Positions 35,901-47,587 of a stretch of 64,000 bases of DNA are shown here, in pieces (position 1 is the first letter of the stretch; each line of letters opens with the position of its first letter). The notes beneath the pieces were generated by a model. That model saw nothing but the letters and a program-made list of their open reading frames with translations. It did not search any database and was not told the origin of the DNA. Origin of the DNA: Nitratidesulfovibrio termitidis HI1 (lineage in GTDB: Bacteria; Desulfobacterota; Desulfovibrionia; Desulfovibrionales; Desulfovibrionaceae); the NCBI RefSeq assembly GCF_000504305.1, contig NZ_KI632512.1, forward strand, positions 4,081,639-4,145,638, written 5' to 3'. The translations under genes and the position numbers were made by a program.

Positions 35901-36371
35901 TTACAGCTGCTCCATCACGCGCACGGTTTCCAGCACGGCGGCGGCGGCTTCAACGCCCTTGTTGCCTGCCTTGGTGCCCGCGCGTTCGATGGCCTGCTCG
36001 ATGGAGTCGGTGGTCAGCAGGCCAAAGCCCACGGGCACGCCGGAATCGAGCGAAATGTGGGCCAGGCCCTTGGTGGCTTCACCGGCCACGAAGTCGAAAT
36101 GGGGGGTGGCCCCGCGAATGACCGCGCCCAGGGCGATGATGCCGTGGTAGCGCCCGCTCTTGGCCAGCTTCTGGGCCACGACGGGCATTTCGAACGCGCC
36201 GGGAATGCGGACGATGGTCATGTCCTCGCGCTCGCAACCGTGGCGGGCCAGGTAGTCCACCGCGCCGCCCACCAGGCGGTCCACGATGAAGTCGTTGAAA
36301 CGGGTGGCGATGATGGCGAATTTCAGGCCCTTGGCGTCGAACTGGCCCTCGATGGTCTTGACGTGCAGCAT
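35901..36371 (-). CDS. ribH: 6,7-dimethyl-8-ribityllumazine synthase
   Basis: A 156-residue subunit of lumazine synthase, which condenses 5-amino-6-ribitylamino-uracil with dihydroxybutanone phosphate in the penultimate step of riboflavin synthesis. Seen are [20 protein letters not shown], the strand [38 protein letters not shown] with the catalytic His region, and [20 protein letters not shown]. Length is standard for the icosahedral type. It lies between ribBA and nusB on the minus strand, with a GGAG-type ribosome site (AAGGAGACCCCC ATG). Confidence 0.97.
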   Translation of the reverse strand: MLHVKTIEGQFDAKGLKFAIIATRFNDFIVDRLVGGAVDYLARHGCEREDMTIVRIPGAFEMPVVAQKLAKSGRYHGIIALGAVIRGATPHFDFVAGEATKGLAHISLDSGVPVGFGLLTTDSIEQAIERAGTKAGNKGVEAAAAVLETVRVMEQL

Positions 36372-36470
36372 TGGGGGTCTCCTTTTCCGGCGGCGCGCCG
36401 GGGCGTGATATGGGACCGGCCTCCGCCCGCGCCGGGCAAGCCGGGCGCGGGCGGGGCGGTTGCGTGTCGC

Positions 36471-37700
<1,230 letters not shown>

Positions 37701-37789
37701 GGCTACCTCTGGATATGCGGCGCCGCCCCGTGCGGGTGCGGCGTTCTGGACATGCGTGAAGACCCGGCCCCGGCGTTCTGCGAAAACGC

Positions 37790-38497
37790 CTAGAAGCCGT
37801 GTTCCTTCAGGAATTCAACGGTCAGCGCGCCGCCCCCGCCGGAGCCGGAGGCGACTTGGCCGGAGCCGACAGGGCCGGTGGCGGATGCGCCGCCCTGCCA
37901 TGCCGAAAGCATGCGCTGCACGTACTTGCCGATGAGGTCCGTCTCCATGTTTACGCGGACTCCGGGCTTCCACCCTGCGATGGTGGTGACCCGCTGCGTT
38001 TCGGGGATGACGTTGACCTCCAGAAAATCCGGGCCGCAATGATTAACCGTCAGGCTCACCCCGTCAAGAGCCACGGAGCCCTTGGGTATGACCTGGGGGC
38101 CGAATTCCTGCGGAAACTTCAGTCGGTAGCGGCGAGATTCGCCTTCTTCGCGCACCTCGGCCACGGTGGCCACGCAGTCCACGTGGCCCGCCACCATGTG
38201 CCCGCCCAGGCGGTCGCCCATGGCCAGGGCGCGTTCCAGGTTCACCCTGTCGCCGGTCTTGAGGTCGCCCAGGGTGGTCAGACGCATGGTTTCAGCTGAT
38301 GCGTAGCAGGTGTACCATGCCGCGTCACGGCTGCCGCCGTGGGTTTCCACGGTCAGGCACACGCCGTTGGCCGCGATGGATTCGCCCACAACTATGTCGG
38401 GCAGCACGAACAGGGGCCGGATGCGCAGGCGGGTTTCCTTGCCCGCGCCCTCCACGGCCACGATGCCGCCCTGTCCCTGAATGATGCCGGTGAACAT
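37790..38497 (-). CDS. ribE: Riboflavin synthase alpha subunit
   Basis: A 235-residue enzyme that dismutates two lumazine molecules to riboflavin. The two lumazine-binding repeats are clear: [11 protein letters not shown] with [13 protein letters not shown], and [12 protein letters not shown] with [16 protein letters not shown]. The ATG at 38497 has GGAGAG five bases upstream; the frame also offers a GTG at 38503. The C-terminal 30 residues are Gly/Ser-rich ([16 protein letters not shown]), beyond the usual end. It sits between ribD and ribBA in the same transcript. Confidence 0.95.
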   Translation of the reverse strand: MFTGIIQGQGGIVAVEGAGKETRLRIRPLFVLPDIVVGESIAANGVCLTVETHGGSRDAAWYTCYASAETMRLTTLGDLKTGDRVNLERALAMGDRLGGHMVAGHVDCVATVAEVREEGESRRYRLKFPQEFGPQVIPKGSVALDGVSLTVNHCGPDFLEVNVIPETQRVTTIAGWKPGVRVNMETDLIGKYVQRMLSAWQGGASATGPVGSGQVASGSGGGGALTVEFLKEHGF

Positions 38498-38542
38498 GAA
38501 CACTCTCCGAGGCGGCGTGCCGCCGTTGTCTGGAACGTCTCG

Positions 38543-39781
38543 CTACGCTTTGGGGCGCAGCGTGATGATAAGGTCATCCCCGCTTGACGCGGTGGCGGCC
38601 ACGCGCAGGCCCAGCGCGTCGTCCATGCGCAGGGGCGCGCGACCATCGAACAGGGGCCGCGCCGCGTTGTCGCCCAGCACCTTGGGGGCCAGGTGCAACT
38701 CGAATTCATGCATCAGTCCGGTTTCCAGCAGGGCCAGGCCCAACTGCCCGCCGCCCTCGCACAGCACGTACAGGCAACCGGCCTCGGCACGCAACCGGGC
38801 CAGACCCGCGCGCAGGTCCAACCCCGCAGCGCCTGCGCCGCCTCCGTCATTGACGGCATTGGCAGCAGGCAGGCCCCAGACCCGAGCGCCCGTGGCGCGC
38901 ACCGTGTCGGCAGCCGGGGATGCCGCCGCAGCCTCGGTGGTCCAGAAAACGGTGTCCGCCGCCCGCTGTTGCAGCAGGACAAGGTCGCCAACACGCGCGG
39001 CCACTTCGTCCATGCGCGAGGTGACGGCCACGGCCAGCGGCTGGCGGCGCGGGGCGTCGGCGGAACAATTCCCCCCGGCGGTGGCGGAGGAGGGGGAATC
39101 CGAAAAATCACCGCAGCGGGCGGTCAGCAACGGGTTGTCGGCGAACAGGGTGCCGCCGCCCACCAGCACCGCGCCGCCGGCATGGCCCACACCAGCGCGG
39201 ATGGCGTGCACCCTGCGGCGCGAGGCCGCGCAACTTATCCACTGCGAATGGCCCGCGCGGGTGGCAATGCGCCCGTCCAGCGTGCTGGCCAGCTTCAGGA
39301 TGACGTAAGGCAGGTCCGTCTTTTTCCAGGTGACGAAGTCGGCCACCAGGTCGCGGCAGTCCTGCACGCACACGCCCATTCCGCACTCGCCCATATCCAC
39401 CTGTACGCCATGCTGGCGCAGAAATTCCGCGCCGCCCCGGGCAACCGGGTTGGGGTCGGCCATGCCAACCACCACATGGCGGATGCCCGCATCCAGCACC
39501 GCCTGCGAACAGGGGGGCGTCTTGCCGTGGTGGTTGCAGGGCTCCAGCGTGACCACCAGGGTGCAGCCTGCCGGGTCCACGCCATTGGCTGCCGCGTCGC
39601 GCAGGCATTCCACCTCGGCGTGGGGCATGCCGCACGCCGTGTGATAACCGCGCGCCACCACCTGCCCGTCGCGCACCAGCACAGCACCCACTGTGGGGTT
39701 GGGCGCGGCGCGCCAGCGGCCTTGCCGGGCAAGGGCGATGGCCTCGTGCATGAAAAATTCGAAGGGATGCGGCGCGGTCAT
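38543..39781 (-). CDS. ribD: Bifunctional riboflavin deaminase/reductase RibD
   Basis: A 412-residue enzyme performing steps two and three of riboflavin synthesis. The N-terminal zinc deaminase (1-145) has HAEVECL and EPCNHHGKTPPCSQAVLDAG. The C-terminal NADPH-dependent reductase (about 150-412) has YVILKLASTLDGRIATRAGH and LVGGGTLFADNPLLTAR. The reductase part carries an Ala/Gly-rich insert (SSATAGGNCSADAPRRQ, then GLPAANAVNDGGGAGAAG), making it longer than the usual 370 residues. The start MTAPHPFEF lies 3 bp after the deaminase-gene stop; the genes are coupled. Confidence 0.95.
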   Translation of the reverse strand: MTAPHPFEFFMHEAIALARQGRWRAAPNPTVGAVLVRDGQVVARGYHTACGMPHAEVECLRDAAANGVDPAGCTLVVTLEPCNHHGKTPPCSQAVLDAGIRHVVVGMADPNPVARGGAEFLRQHGVQVDMGECGMGVCVQDCRDLVADFVTWKKTDLPYVILKLASTLDGRIATRAGHSQWISCAASRRRVHAIRAGVGHAGGAVLVGGGTLFADNPLLTARCGDFSDSPSSATAGGNCSADAPRRQPLAVAVTSRMDEVAARVGDLVLLQQRAADTVFWTTEAAAASPAADTVRATGARVWGLPAANAVNDGGGAGAAGLDLRAGLARLRAEAGCLYVLCEGGGQLGLALLETGLMHEFELHLAPKVLGDNAARPLFDGRAPLRMDDALGLRVAATASSGDDLIITLRPKA

Positions 39782-39786
39782 GGAGG

Positions 39787-40335
39787 CTACCTGCCCCCGC
39801 AGGCGCAGCCGCCCCCGCACCCACCGCCCTGACCGGGAGCCGGAGCATCCGGCGGCAGGCACGCGCCGCCCGTGCGCGGGGTAAAGGGCAGTACCTCGTA
39901 GTGCACGCCCGATTCGCGCAGCATGTCCTCGGCCAGTTGGTCGGGGTATGATTCCGCGTAACGGATGGCCGTGACGCCGCAGTTGATGAGCATCTTGGTG
40001 CAGATGAGGCAGGGCTGGGTGGTGCAGTATATTTCCGAACCGGCCAGCGAAATGCCGTGGATGGCGGCCTGCACGATGACGTTCTGTTCCGCGTGCAGCC
40101 CCCGGCAGATTTCGTGGCGCTGGCCGGAGGGCACGCCAAGTTGGGCACGCAGGCAACCCACGTCCAGGCAATGGGCCACGCCCGAAGGCGCACCGTTGTA
40201 GCCCGTGGCCAGGATGCGCTTGTCCTTCACCGCAATGGCCCCCACCTTGCGCCGGGTGCAGGTGGAACGCTCGGCCACGAGGTAAGTGATCTCCATGAAG
40301 TACTGGGGCCAGGGGAGGCGGGACAGCGTGGACAT
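39787..40335 (-). CDS. Cytidine/deoxycytidylate (dCMP) deaminase family protein
   Basis: A 182-residue zinc-dependent deaminase, probably dCMP deaminase, which makes dUMP for thymidylate synthesis. The zinc site is seen in [15 protein letters not shown] and [16 protein letters not shown]; the N-terminal [20 protein letters not shown] fits ComEB-type dCMP deaminases. The C-terminus is odd: a Pro-rich stretch and then [15 protein letters not shown] with three closely spaced Cys. The start at ATG 40335 (GAGG six bases upstream) is preferred over longer frames. It heads the rib operon, five bases ahead of ribD. Confidence 0.9.
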   Translation of the reverse strand: MSTLSRLPWPQYFMEITYLVAERSTCTRRKVGAIAVKDKRILATGYNGAPSGVAHCLDVGCLRAQLGVPSGQRHEICRGLHAEQNVIVQAAIHGISLAGSEIYCTTQPCLICTKMLINCGVTAIRYAESYPDQLAEDMLRESGVHYEVLPFTPRTGGACLPPDAPAPGQGGGCGGGCACGGR

Positions 40336-40426
40336 GGGTACCTCTGCGGCTAAGGTATACACGGTGTCGCCACAAGGTGCCTTTTGGCCCCTGCCAGCGT
40401 CAGCCCGCCTTTTCCATGCCGTCACG

Positions 40427-40560
40427 TACGGCAAGAGGGCGCGATGCGGTCGTCATCCGTAATGCTCGTTGACTCGCATAACGGCTGACGCACTCCGTCA
40501 TGCAAAGGCGTGCTTCCTCGGCAGGGATCAAAAATCTCTCTTGTGCCGACACCTCGCACT
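40427..40560 (+). repeat. Degenerate compound of the two dispersed hairpin families
   Basis: CCGTAATGCTCG then TTGACTCGCATAACGG (40457-40484) matches the reverse complement of family 2 at 22 of 28 positions, with two compensatory pair changes and its own closing pair GTCA/TGAC. The tail at 40511-40555 (GCTTCCTCGGCAGGGATCAA) matches the sequence after family 1 copy A (TTCTTCCTTGGCAGAGAACA). Upstream, GTCACGTACGGCAAGAG (40431-40447) resembles the family 1 loop of copy D. It fills most of the 356-bp gap between the dCMP deaminase and glyA. Confidence 0.55.
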
Positions 40561-40630
40561 GCGGTCCCGCCGTTTGGAAGAGCGATGGGAGCGCAGTGCC
40601 CGGATAAAAACGGGAAGAGAGCCGTGGCAA

Positions 40631-40658
40631 ACACCGGGGCGGTTGTCCGCCCCGGTGT
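40631..40658 (-). terminator. Terminator of glyA
   Basis: On the minus strand ACACCGGGGCGG, loop ACAA, CCGCCCCGGTGT, then TTG, 34 bp past the glyA stop. It separates glyA from the rib operon. Confidence 0.8.
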
Positions 40659-40691
40659 CGTCAGGCCATCAACAGCGTCGGAGTGGCTGGC

Positions 40692-41930
<1,239 letters not shown>

Positions 41931-42204
41931 GGTTCGCCTCCGTGGAATGGTTGCGGCCGCGCGGCGTCAGTATGCCGCGCGACCTCTGGAAATATCGCTC
42001 TCCCGTGCCCGGTTGGGGGTGGGGAGATGTTCTGCAAGCCTCCTGCGGGCAGGGACGGCAGCCGTTATGTGAGCGCACAGCGCGAACATTACGGCTGCCG
42101 ATAGCAGCGATGGCCAAGCCCCCTGCACCCCCGTTCAGGCAAGCGGGGTCGGACAAAGTCCGATATCGAGCGGGACTGCAAACGTGCGGAGCGCGAGGCG
42201 GGGA

Positions 42205-42280
42205 CGAGGAAAAAAGCCTTTTTGCGGAAGAAGTATACTCTTCGGTATTCGACTGGAGCAAAAAGGTTTTTTGACGACGT
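42205..42280 (-). repeat. Dispersed stem-loop with conserved loop, copy B (family 1)
   Basis: On the minus strand the arms are AAAAAACCTTTTTGC (42272-42258) and GCAAAAAGGCTTTTT (42225-42211), 15 pairs including one G-U. The loop is TCCAGTCGAATACCG then AAGAGTATACTTCTTCC. CGTCGTCA precedes and TCCTCG follows. It starts 38 bp after the fabF stop, on the fabF strand. The remaining gap, 41931-42204, shows no gene. Confidence 0.88.
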
Positions 42281-42309
42281 AACCGACCGCGATACGTACG
42301 TTTGCGCGG

Positions 42310-43557
42310 CTAGCCCGCCCAGCGCTTGTACAGCATGCAGCAGTTCGTCCCGCCAAAGCCGAACGAATTGCACAGCACGTATTCGGGCTGGTAGTTTTCC
42401 GAGCCGCCCGCCATGTAGTTCAGGTCGCATTCCGGGTCGGGCGTGTCGCGGTTGATGGTGCCGGGAATGATGCCGGTGTGCAGCGCAAGGACGCTGAACA
42501 CGCCTTCCATCCCGCCCGCTGCGCCCAGCAGATGCCCGGTCATGGACTTGTTGGCCGTGATGCGGATGTTCTTGGCGTGGTCGCCGAACACCAGCTTGAT
42601 GGCCTTGGTTTCGCACAGGTCGTTGAGGTGCGTCGAGGTGGCGTGGGCGTTGATGTGATCCACGTCCTCGGGGCGGATGCCCGCCTCGTCGATGGCGGCG
42701 CGCATGGCCTGCGCCATGCCCAGGCCGTCCTCGTGCGGGGCGGTCATGTGATACGCGTCGCCGGAGGCGCCGTAGCCCACCACTTCGGCGTAGATGGTGG
42801 CGCCGCGCGCCTGCGCCGATTCCAGCGATTCCAGCATCAGGAAGCCCGAGCCTTCACCGATGACGAAGCCGTCGCGGTCCTTGTCGAACGGGCGCGAGGC
42901 CTTGGCGGGGTCGTCGTTGTTGCCGGTGGACAGCGCCTTCAGCGCGGTGAAGCCGGAAACGCCCATGGGCGTGATGGTGGCTTCAACGCCGCCGGTGATC
43001 ACCGCGTCGCAGCGGCCCATGGCGATGTCGGTGTAGGCATAGCCGATGGCATGCTGGCCCGAGGCGCAGGCGCTGGTGGTGACCAGGTTGGGACCCTTGG
43101 CCCCGGTGAAGATGGAAACCTGGCCCGGCGCCATGTTGGAGATCAGCATGGGGATCATGAACGGCGAGACGCGGTTGGGGCCGGACTCGACGAGCTTGGA
43201 ATGGAAGACCTCTATGGTTTCCAGCCCGCCAAGCCCCACGCCCAGCAGCACGCCCACGCGGTGGGCGTTGGCGTCGTCGATGACAAGGCCGGAATGCTCG
43301 ACGACCATCTTGCCGGTGGCCACCGCGAACTGGACAAAGCGGTCCATGCGCTTGGCCTGCTTGGCCGGGATGAATTGCTCTGGATCGAAGCCCTTGACCT
43401 CGCCCGCGATGCGCGAGGTGTACTCCGAAGCGTCGAAGTGGGTGATGGGCCCGATGCCGGACTTTCCGGCCACCAGGTTCTCCCAGCTTGTCGCAAGGTC
43501 GTTACCAAGGGGGGTGATGGCCGCAAGGCCGGTCACGACGACACGCTTTCCGGTCAT
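42310..43557 (-). CDS. fabF: 3-oxoacyl-ACP synthase II
   Basis: A 415-residue condensing enzyme that elongates acyl-ACP in type II fatty acid synthesis. The thiolase-fold catalytic residues are visible: Cys in TTSACASGQHAIGYAY, His in INAHATSTHLND and His in ANKSMTGHLLGAAGG. It starts MTGKRVVVTGLAAITPLGND with the family N-terminus. It is last in the fab operon; between acpP and fabF lies a 12-bp hairpin that could tune its expression. Confidence 0.97.
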   Translation of the reverse strand: MTGKRVVVTGLAAITPLGNDLATSWENLVAGKSGIGPITHFDASEYTSRIAGEVKGFDPEQFIPAKQAKRMDRFVQFAVATGKMVVEHSGLVIDDANAHRVGVLLGVGLGGLETIEVFHSKLVESGPNRVSPFMIPMLISNMAPGQVSIFTGAKGPNLVTTSACASGQHAIGYAYTDIAMGRCDAVITGGVEATITPMGVSGFTALKALSTGNNDDPAKASRPFDKDRDGFVIGEGSGFLMLESLESAQARGATIYAEVVGYGASGDAYHMTAPHEDGLGMAQAMRAAIDEAGIRPEDVDHINAHATSTHLNDLCETKAIKLVFGDHAKNIRITANKSMTGHLLGAAGGMEGVFSVLALHTGIIPGTINRDTPDPECDLNYMAGGSENYQPEYVLCNSFGFGGTNCCMLYKRWAG

Positions 43558-43675
43558 TAAATGTACCTCTTGGCGGTAGTGGGCCGAACCCGCGCAAACG
43601 GGATGGATGTGGAACGATGGCGAGTGGTTGCGCGCCGTCAGCGTGGTTCCGGCCGTGCGGAAGAAAAGCGCGAGA

Positions 43676-43702
43676 GCGTCTTATGACCTCGTCATAAGAC
43701 GC
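43676..43702 (-). terminator. Hairpin between acpP and fabF (possible attenuator)
   Basis: A perfect 12-bp stem GCGTCTTATGAC / GTCATAAGACGC with a 3-nt loop, followed on the minus strand by TCTCGCGCTTTTCTT. It lies 35 bp past the acpP stop and may let acpP be made in excess over fabF. Confidence 0.65.
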
Positions 43703-43736
43703 CCGCATGCGATCTTCGTTGCGTGAAGAACAGGCC

Positions 43737-43967
43737 CTACTGCTTGTTCTTGATGTAGGCGATGGCGTCCTGGACCTTGAGGATCTTCTGGGCATCGTCG
43801 TCGTCGATTTCGATGCCGAATTCCTCTTCCATGGCCATTATCAGTTCGGTCAGGTCGAGCGAGTCGGCGCCAAGGTCTTCCACGAAGGAGGCTTCGGGCT
43901 TCACTTCCTCGGCGGACACGCCAAGCTGATCCATGATGATCTTGCCGATCTTTTCTTCAACGGACAT
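43737..43967 (-). CDS. acpP: Acyl carrier protein
   Basis: A 76-residue acidic carrier that holds growing acyl chains on 4'-phosphopantetheine. The attachment serine is in [20 protein letters not shown], and the helix [20 protein letters not shown] is typical. The [14 protein letters not shown] has GGAGG four bases upstream, which fixes the start inside a longer open frame. It lies 185 bp after fabG in the fab operon. Confidence 0.97.
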   Translation of the reverse strand: MSVEEKIGKIIMDQLGVSAEEVKPEASFVEDLGADSLDLTELIMAMEEEFGIEIDDDDAQKILKVQDAIAYIKNKQ

Positions 43968-44152
43968 GGTCCCTCCAATGCTGTTTTTCTCGTTTCGGTG
44001 CCGGTCGGTGCTGCGTACGCGGCGTTCTACACAAGCCGTTTCGTCCGGGATGCCTTTTGTACGGCTGGCAACGCCTGCCTGCAAGCATTCCGTGGCAGGG
44101 ATTTGCTGGCAAATTCCTGCGGGCTGTCCCTTCGTTCCCTTCGTGGGCCGCC

Positions 44153-44896
44153 CTAGCAGTACATGCCGCCGTTGACGGCGATGACCTGCCCGGTGATGTA
44201 GCCCGCCTTATCGGAAGCCAGAAAGGCCACGGCATCGGCGATGTCCTGGGGCTGGCCCAGTCGCCGGAGCGGGATGGCTTCGATATATGCCGCGCGAACC
44301 TCGTCGGTGAGCTTCGCGGTCATGTCTGTTTCGATGAAGCCGGGAGCCACGGCGTTGACCGTGACGTTGCGCCCGGCAAGTTCCTTGGCGGCGGACTTGG
44401 TCATGCCGATCAGGCCCGCCTTGGCGGCGGAATAGTTGATCTGCCCGGCGTTGCCCATCTGCCCCACCACCGAGGTGATGTTGACGATGCGGCCCCTGCG
44501 CTGCCTGGTCATCAGCTTGGCGGCCTCGCGCAGGCAGGTGAACGCGCCGGAAAGGTTGACGTCCAGCACGCGGTCGAAGTCGTCGTCCTTCATGCGCAGG
44601 ATAAGCCCGTCCTTGGTGATGCCCGCGTTGTTCACGAGCACGTCCAGGGTGACCTTTTCCCTGATTTCTTCCTGAAAGAACGCGGCTACGGCGGCGGCGT
44701 CGGAAACGTCCAGCCGGAAGGCCCGCGCCGAACCGCCCGCGGCGTTGATGCCGGCGGCCACGGCTTCGGCTTCCTCGGGCTTGCTCACGTAGGTGAGGTA
44801 GACCTGAAAGCCCTCGCGGGCCAGGGTTTCCGCCACGGCCTTGCCGATGCCCCGGGAGCCCCCGGTGACCAGCGCGGTGGAAGTGAGTTCGCTCAT
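44153..44896 (-). CDS. fabG: 3-oxoacyl-ACP reductase
   Basis: A 247-residue NADPH-dependent short-chain dehydrogenase that reduces 3-oxoacyl-ACP. The cofactor motif is [16 protein letters not shown], followed by [14 protein letters not shown] and the catalytic Ser-Tyr-Lys in [20 protein letters not shown] with [10 protein letters not shown]. The C-terminus [16 protein letters not shown] is typical. It sits between fabH and acpP. Confidence 0.97.
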   Translation of the reverse strand: MSELTSTALVTGGSRGIGKAVAETLAREGFQVYLTYVSKPEEAEAVAAGINAAGGSARAFRLDVSDAAAVAAFFQEEIREKVTLDVLVNNAGITKDGLILRMKDDDFDRVLDVNLSGAFTCLREAAKLMTRQRRGRIVNITSVVGQMGNAGQINYSAAKAGLIGMTKSAAKELAGRNVTVNAVAPGFIETDMTAKLTDEVRAAYIEAIPLRRLGQPQDIADAVAFLASDKAGYITGQVIAVNGGMYC

Positions 44897-45038
44897 TCGG
44901 CCTTTCTCATGTTGCGGGTTGCAAAGGGCACCGCCTTATACCGCAAAGACAGTGCGACTTCAATTGGCCCGTTTCGGGGTATCCTGAGGGGAGGCGTTGA
45001 TTCTCTTCAGGAGTCCCTCTGACCGTGCGCACGTTGAT

Positions 45039-45140
45039 TTTTTGTTGCTGGCAAGGAAAACGAGGCTGCCATGAGGGAGTATACTCTTATCGTATTTGAC
45101 CGAGATGGCAGACGAAGTCTGACGAAGCCAGCGGCAAAAA
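45039..45140 (-). repeat. Dispersed stem-loop with conserved loop, copy C (family 1)
   Basis: On the minus strand CTGCCAT (45111-45105) pairs with ATGGCAG (45072-45066). The loop is CTCGGTCAAATACGAT then AAGAGTATACTCCCTC, containing the perfect palindrome GAGTATACTC. A longer outer stem (45127-45140 with 45039-45052; GCTGGC/GCCAGC plus T/A runs) encloses it. It begins 13 bp after the fabH stop, on the fabH strand. Confidence 0.85.
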
Positions 45141-45152
45141 GGCAATGTGCGC

Positions 45153-46145
45153 CTAGAAGTGAAGAAGCGCAGAACCCCAGGTAAACCCACCACCAAAGGT
45201 GGCCAGCAGTACGCGCATGCCGGGGCGCAGCACGCCCTTGGCCCGCGCGTCGGCAATGGCCAGCGGCACGGACGCGGCGGATGTGTTGCCGAATTCGTGC
45301 AGGTTCACGAACACGCGCTCGGCGGGGATGCCCAGCCGGTCGCCCACGGCCTCGATGATGCGCAGGTTGGCCTGGTGTGGAATGAGCAGGGCCACGTCGT
45401 CGGTGGTCAGGCCGTTGCGCGCAAGTACATCCTGGCTGATGGCGGCCATGTTGCGCACGGCGTGCTTGAACACGTCGCGCCCGTTCATCTGCACGAAGAA
45501 ATCGTCGCCCACCGGATCGCCCTTGGCGTAGGGGGTGTGGGTGCCGCCGCCGATGGTCAGCAGGCCGCCCAGGTTGCCGTCGGACGCGCAGAGCACGTCT
45601 TCCAGCAGGGCGCCTTCGCCGTCGGCGGTAATCACCGACGCGCCCGCACCATCGCCGAACAGCACGCAGGTGGTGCGGTCGGCCCAGTTCAGGCGGCGGG
45701 TCAGGGCTTCGGTGGCGGTCAGCAGCACGCGGGCTTCGGGCTGGGCGGCCACGATGGCGCGAGCCATGGACAGGCCGTACACGTAGCCCGAGCAGGCGGC
45801 GTTGAAATCGAAGGCCATGGCGCCCACGATGCCCAGCTTGGCCTCCACGAGGCAGGCGGTGTTGGGGCACAGGTAGTCGGGTGTGCAGGTGGCGTTGATG
45901 ACGTGGGTTATCTCGCCCGGCTCCATGCCCGCGTCGGTCAGGGCCATGCGGGCGGCTTCCGCAGCCGCGTCGGAGGCGTTCTGCCCCTCGGCCAGGCGGT
46001 GGCGCTGCTTGATGCCGGTGCGGGTGGTGATCCACTCGTCGGTGGTCTCCACGAATTTTTCAAGGTCGAAGTTGGTCAGCACGTCCACGGGTGTGTACGC
46101 ACCGAACCCCCTGACCCGGCAGGCAATATCGCGCGATGCTGTCAT
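45153..46145 (-). CDS. fabH: 3-oxoacyl-ACP synthase III
   Basis: A 330-residue enzyme that starts fatty acid synthesis by condensing acetyl-CoA with malonyl-ACP. The catalytic triad is seen: Cys in FDFNAACSGYVYGLSM, His in LLIPHQANLRI and Asn in HEFGNTSAAS. It starts MTASRDIACRVRGFGAY; the reading frame continues open upstream but without conservation. It ends FGGGFTWGSALLHF, the normal C-terminus. It lies between plsX and fabG; a 256-bp gap with copy C follows it. Confidence 0.97.
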   Translation of the reverse strand: MTASRDIACRVRGFGAYTPVDVLTNFDLEKFVETTDEWITTRTGIKQRHRLAEGQNASDAAAEAARMALTDAGMEPGEITHVINATCTPDYLCPNTACLVEAKLGIVGAMAFDFNAACSGYVYGLSMARAIVAAQPEARVLLTATEALTRRLNWADRTTCVLFGDGAGASVITADGEGALLEDVLCASDGNLGGLLTIGGGTHTPYAKGDPVGDDFFVQMNGRDVFKHAVRNMAAISQDVLARNGLTTDDVALLIPHQANLRIIEAVGDRLGIPAERVFVNLHEFGNTSAASVPLAIADARAKGVLRPGMRVLLATFGGGFTWGSALLHF

Positions 46146-46199
46146 GTGGCTGGTTCCGGTCGGCGCGCGGGGCGCCGCAGGTGCAGGGTGGGGGGCGCT

Positions 46200-46295
46200 A
46201 GAGCATTTCACCGTCAGGGATGTCTGCCTAAAAATGCTCTGGCTGCGCGGGGAGCGCCGCCCGTACCGAAGGCGCAGGCGAAATCGCGTTTCGCC
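46200..46295. other. Two small hairpins between plsX and fabH
   Basis: AGAGCATTT / AAATGCTCT (46200-46240) and GGCGAAA / TTTCGCC (46277-46295) lie in the 184-bp spacer. The first, a spaced 9-bp inverted repeat, could be an operator or an RNA processing site. Confidence 0.4.
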
Positions 46296-46329
46296 GACTG
46301 GCGCCGGTGGGAGCGTTTCAAGAATCGTC

Positions 46330-47370
46330 CTATTTGATGGCCTTGCCGTAGCGGGTGAGTTCCTCGTTGGCGCTGATGGCCTTGACGAGGCGTTCGTTGG
46401 TCTTTTTTTCCACAAAGGTGGCGGCCAGCTTGACGGCGCTGCGCACTGCCTTGGAATTGGACTTGCCGTGGCAGACGAAGGCGATGCCCTGCAAGCCGAG
46501 CAGGGGAGCGCCGCCGTATTCGGCATAGTCCACGAACTGGGCAAAGCGGCGGAAGGCGGATTTGGCGAGCAGGGTGCCGATCTTGGGCAACAGGCCGGAG
46601 AGCAGTTCGCGCTTCAGCACGCGGCCCAGCGACGTGCTGAGCCCTTCGCTCAGCTTCAGCGCCACGTTGCCGACAAAGCCGTCGCAGACCACCACGTCCA
46701 CCTCGCCGCTGAAAATGTCGCGGCCTTCCACGTTGCCCACGAAGTTGATGCCGTTCTGGGCCAGCTTGAACAGTTCGTAGGCTTCCTTGACCTGGGTGTT
46801 GCCCTTGCCTTCTTCCTCGCCGATGCTCAGAAGGCCGATGCGCGGCGATTCGCACGACAGAAGGTCGCGCGCGAAGGCGTCGGCCATCAGGCCGAACTGG
46901 AACAGGTGGTGCGGCTTGCAGTCCACGTTGGCCCCCACGTCCAGCAGGACGATGGGGTTCTTTTCCGTGGGCATGATGGAGGCGAGCGCGGGCCGGTCCA
47001 CGCCGGGAATGCGGCCCATGATGAACATGCCGCAGGCCACGGTGGCGCCGGAATGCCCGGCGCTGACGATGCCGTGGGCCTGTCCGTCGCGCACCAGGCG
47101 GCAGGCCACCTGGATGGAGGCATCCTTGCGGCGGCGCAGGATGTCGGAAGGCTTTTCGTCCATGCCGGCGACTTCGCTGGCGTGGACAACGTCATAGGCG
47201 ACGCCGTCAAGGGGGATCCTGGCCAGTTCCGCCTGCACCTTCGCCTGGTCGCCGACCAGCAGAAGGGCGATCCCCTTGTCGCGCGCCGCCTCAATCGCGC
47301 CGGGGACCACCACGGAGGGGCCAAAATCCCCCCCCATGGCATCCACGGCGATGGTGGTCGCGTTACTCAT
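46330..47370 (-). CDS. plsX: Phosphate acyltransferase PlsX
   Basis: A 346-residue peripheral enzyme that makes acyl-phosphate from acyl-ACP for phospholipid synthesis. Recognised by IAVDAMGGDFGPSVVVPGAI, the central SAGHSGATVACGMFIMGRIP, LDVGANVDCKPHHLFQFGLM and the C-terminal EYGGAPLLGLQGIAFVCHGK. The ATG overlaps the last codons of rpmF (AATGAGTAA), so the two are translationally coupled. The rpmF-plsX-fabH order is the classical arrangement. Confidence 0.96.
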   Translation of the reverse strand: MSNATTIAVDAMGGDFGPSVVVPGAIEAARDKGIALLLVGDQAKVQAELARIPLDGVAYDVVHASEVAGMDEKPSDILRRRKDASIQVACRLVRDGQAHGIVSAGHSGATVACGMFIMGRIPGVDRPALASIMPTEKNPIVLLDVGANVDCKPHHLFQFGLMADAFARDLLSCESPRIGLLSIGEEEGKGNTQVKEAYELFKLAQNGINFVGNVEGRDIFSGEVDVVVCDGFVGNVALKLSEGLSTSLGRVLKRELLSGLLPKIGTLLAKSAFRRFAQFVDYAEYGGAPLLGLQGIAFVCHGKSNSKAVRSAVKLAATFVEKKTNERLVKAISANEELTRYGKAIK

Positions 47371-47542
47371 TAGGCTGAGCGACCACCTGACGGCCCTTGT
47401 AGGTGCCGCAGCTCGGGCAGGCGCGGTGCGGAACGGTGGGCTCGCCGCAGGCGCAGTACACGATGGTGGGGACGGCCACGCGGTCGTGCGAACGGCGCAT
47501 ACCCTTCTTGGACTTGGACTTCTTGTTCTGCTGAACGGCCAT
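47363..47542 (-). CDS. rpmF: Ribosomal protein L32
   Basis: A 59-residue zinc-ribbon ribosomal protein. It begins [20 protein letters not shown], the L32 hallmark, and has the zinc cysteines in [25 protein letters not shown] lies nine bases upstream of the ATG. The stop codon overlaps the plsX start by 8 bp. Its place between yceD and plsX links ribosome and fatty acid synthesis, as in many bacteria. Confidence 0.96.
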   Translation of the reverse strand: MAVQQNKKSKSKKGMRRSHDRVAVPTIVYCACGEPTVPHRACPSCGTYKGRQVVAQPNE

Positions 47543-47587
47543 GACGTTCCTCTCCTGGATGTCCCGCCGAGGGCGGCGGGGGTTGTG

